Shown here one piece after another: positions 6,211-6,369 of a DNA stretch of 6,369 nucleotides (the first letter of the stretch is position 1; every line of letters begins with the position of its first letter). The translations under genes and the position numbers were made by a program. The stretch comes from Extensimonas sp963708545 (lineage in GTDB: Bacteria > Pseudomonadota > Gammaproteobacteria > Burkholderiales > Burkholderiaceae_C). The notes beneath the pieces were generated by a model, which saw only the letters and a list, made by a program, of their open reading frames with translations, made no database searches and was not told where the DNA came from. Where the stretch lies: contig CAVPUD010000001.1 of the NCBI GenBank assembly GCA_963708545.1, positions 1 through 6,369 of the forward strand, read 5' to 3'.

Positions 6211-6369
6211 ACCAAAACAAAGGCTTGGGCAAGGGCTTGGGCCTCGCGCTCGCGAGCACGCTGCTGGTGAGCGGCGCGCAACTCGCTTTGCGCTGGGGCA
6301 TGGCGCGCCTGCCGCTGCCTGCGGATTGGCTGGCCGCCTGGCAGGCACACACGCTCGATGTAGCCGCGC
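6207..6369 (+). CDS. arnF: ArnF, L-Ara4N-phosphoundecaprenol flippase subunit (3' end outside window)
   Basis: ArnF is the second EamA/SMR-like subunit of the L-Ara4N lipid flippase in the inner membrane. Only the first 54 codons are present; the frame is open to the window edge. The N-terminus starts MNQNKGLGKGLGLALASTLL, then enters a hydrophobic helix with AQLALRWGMARLPLP, which resembles the AQL-containing first helix of E. coli ArnF followed by its short LPP segment. Compared with E. coli the N-terminus has roughly eight extra residues, including a duplicated KGLG. The call rests mainly on position directly after arnE with an ATGA overlap and on the helix pattern, because sequence conservation in ArnF is low and most of the gene is missing. 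Confidence 0.87.
   Translation, partial: MNQNKGLGKGLGLALASTLLVSGAQLALRWGMARLPLPADWLAAWQAHTLDVAA
6219..6242 (+). repeat. 12-base near-perfect tandem repeat at the arnF N-terminus
   Basis: aaaggcttgggc is followed directly by aagggcttgggc, 11 of 12 bases identical. In the arnF frame this gives KGLGKGLG just before the first membrane helix. It keeps the frame and looks like slippage in a variable cytoplasmic N-terminus. Confidence 0.7.

Noticed and set aside
1..6369. CRISPR array, tRNA, rRNA or an undescribed multi-gene system
   Set aside because: The entire window is accounted for by overlapping arn genes, with no regularly spaced repeats and no non-coding gap longer than 4 bases.

Overview
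The window is a continuous stretch of a 4-amino-4-deoxy-L-arabinose (L-Ara4N) lipid A modification operon, with gene order arnC-arnA-arnD-arnT-arnE-arnF, all on the + strand. Base composition is strongly G+C-rich, and the proteins are close to the E. coli Arn proteins but carry Ala/Pro-rich tails. Together with a palindromic repeat of a kind I associate from memory with Comamonadaceae, this suggests a betaproteobacterium of the order Burkholderiales. The taxonomic call is an inference.

Layout. The 5' edge cuts arnC just after the first base of its probable ATG; the tga at 1-3 is probably also the stop of an upstream gene, expected to be arnB. arnC (to 1073) is followed after 4 bases by arnA (1078-3156), which overlaps arnD (3156-4058) by one base (TGATG). 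arnD/arnT, arnT/arnE and arnE/arnF each overlap by four bases (ATGA). arnF (from 6207) runs off the 3' edge. There is no intergenic space for an internal promoter or terminator, and no untranslated stretch longer than 4 bases. The genes look like one tightly coupled transcription and translation unit whose promoter lies upstream of the window.

Pathway. ArnA oxidatively decarboxylates UDP-glucuronic acid to the 4-keto-pentose and, after transamination by ArnB (not in the window), formylates UDP-L-Ara4N. ArnC moves the formylated sugar to undecaprenyl phosphate, ArnD deformylates it, ArnE/ArnF flip the carrier-linked sugar across the inner membrane, and ArnT transfers it to lipid A phosphates. 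The result is a less anionic outer membrane and resistance to polymyxins and other cationic peptides.

The most notable observation is an imperfect palindrome of about 163 bp (4541-4703) lying in frame inside arnT. Its terminal repeats match at 18 of 19 positions and it has a perfect 9-bp apical hairpin. It accounts for about 54 extra residues in a predicted cytoplasmic loop between two membrane helices. It looks like a MITE- or REP-like palindromic element that has become protein-coding without breaking the gene, comparable in principle to the Rickettsia palindromic elements. Otherwise this is a conserved, known operon; I see no undescribed multi-gene system.
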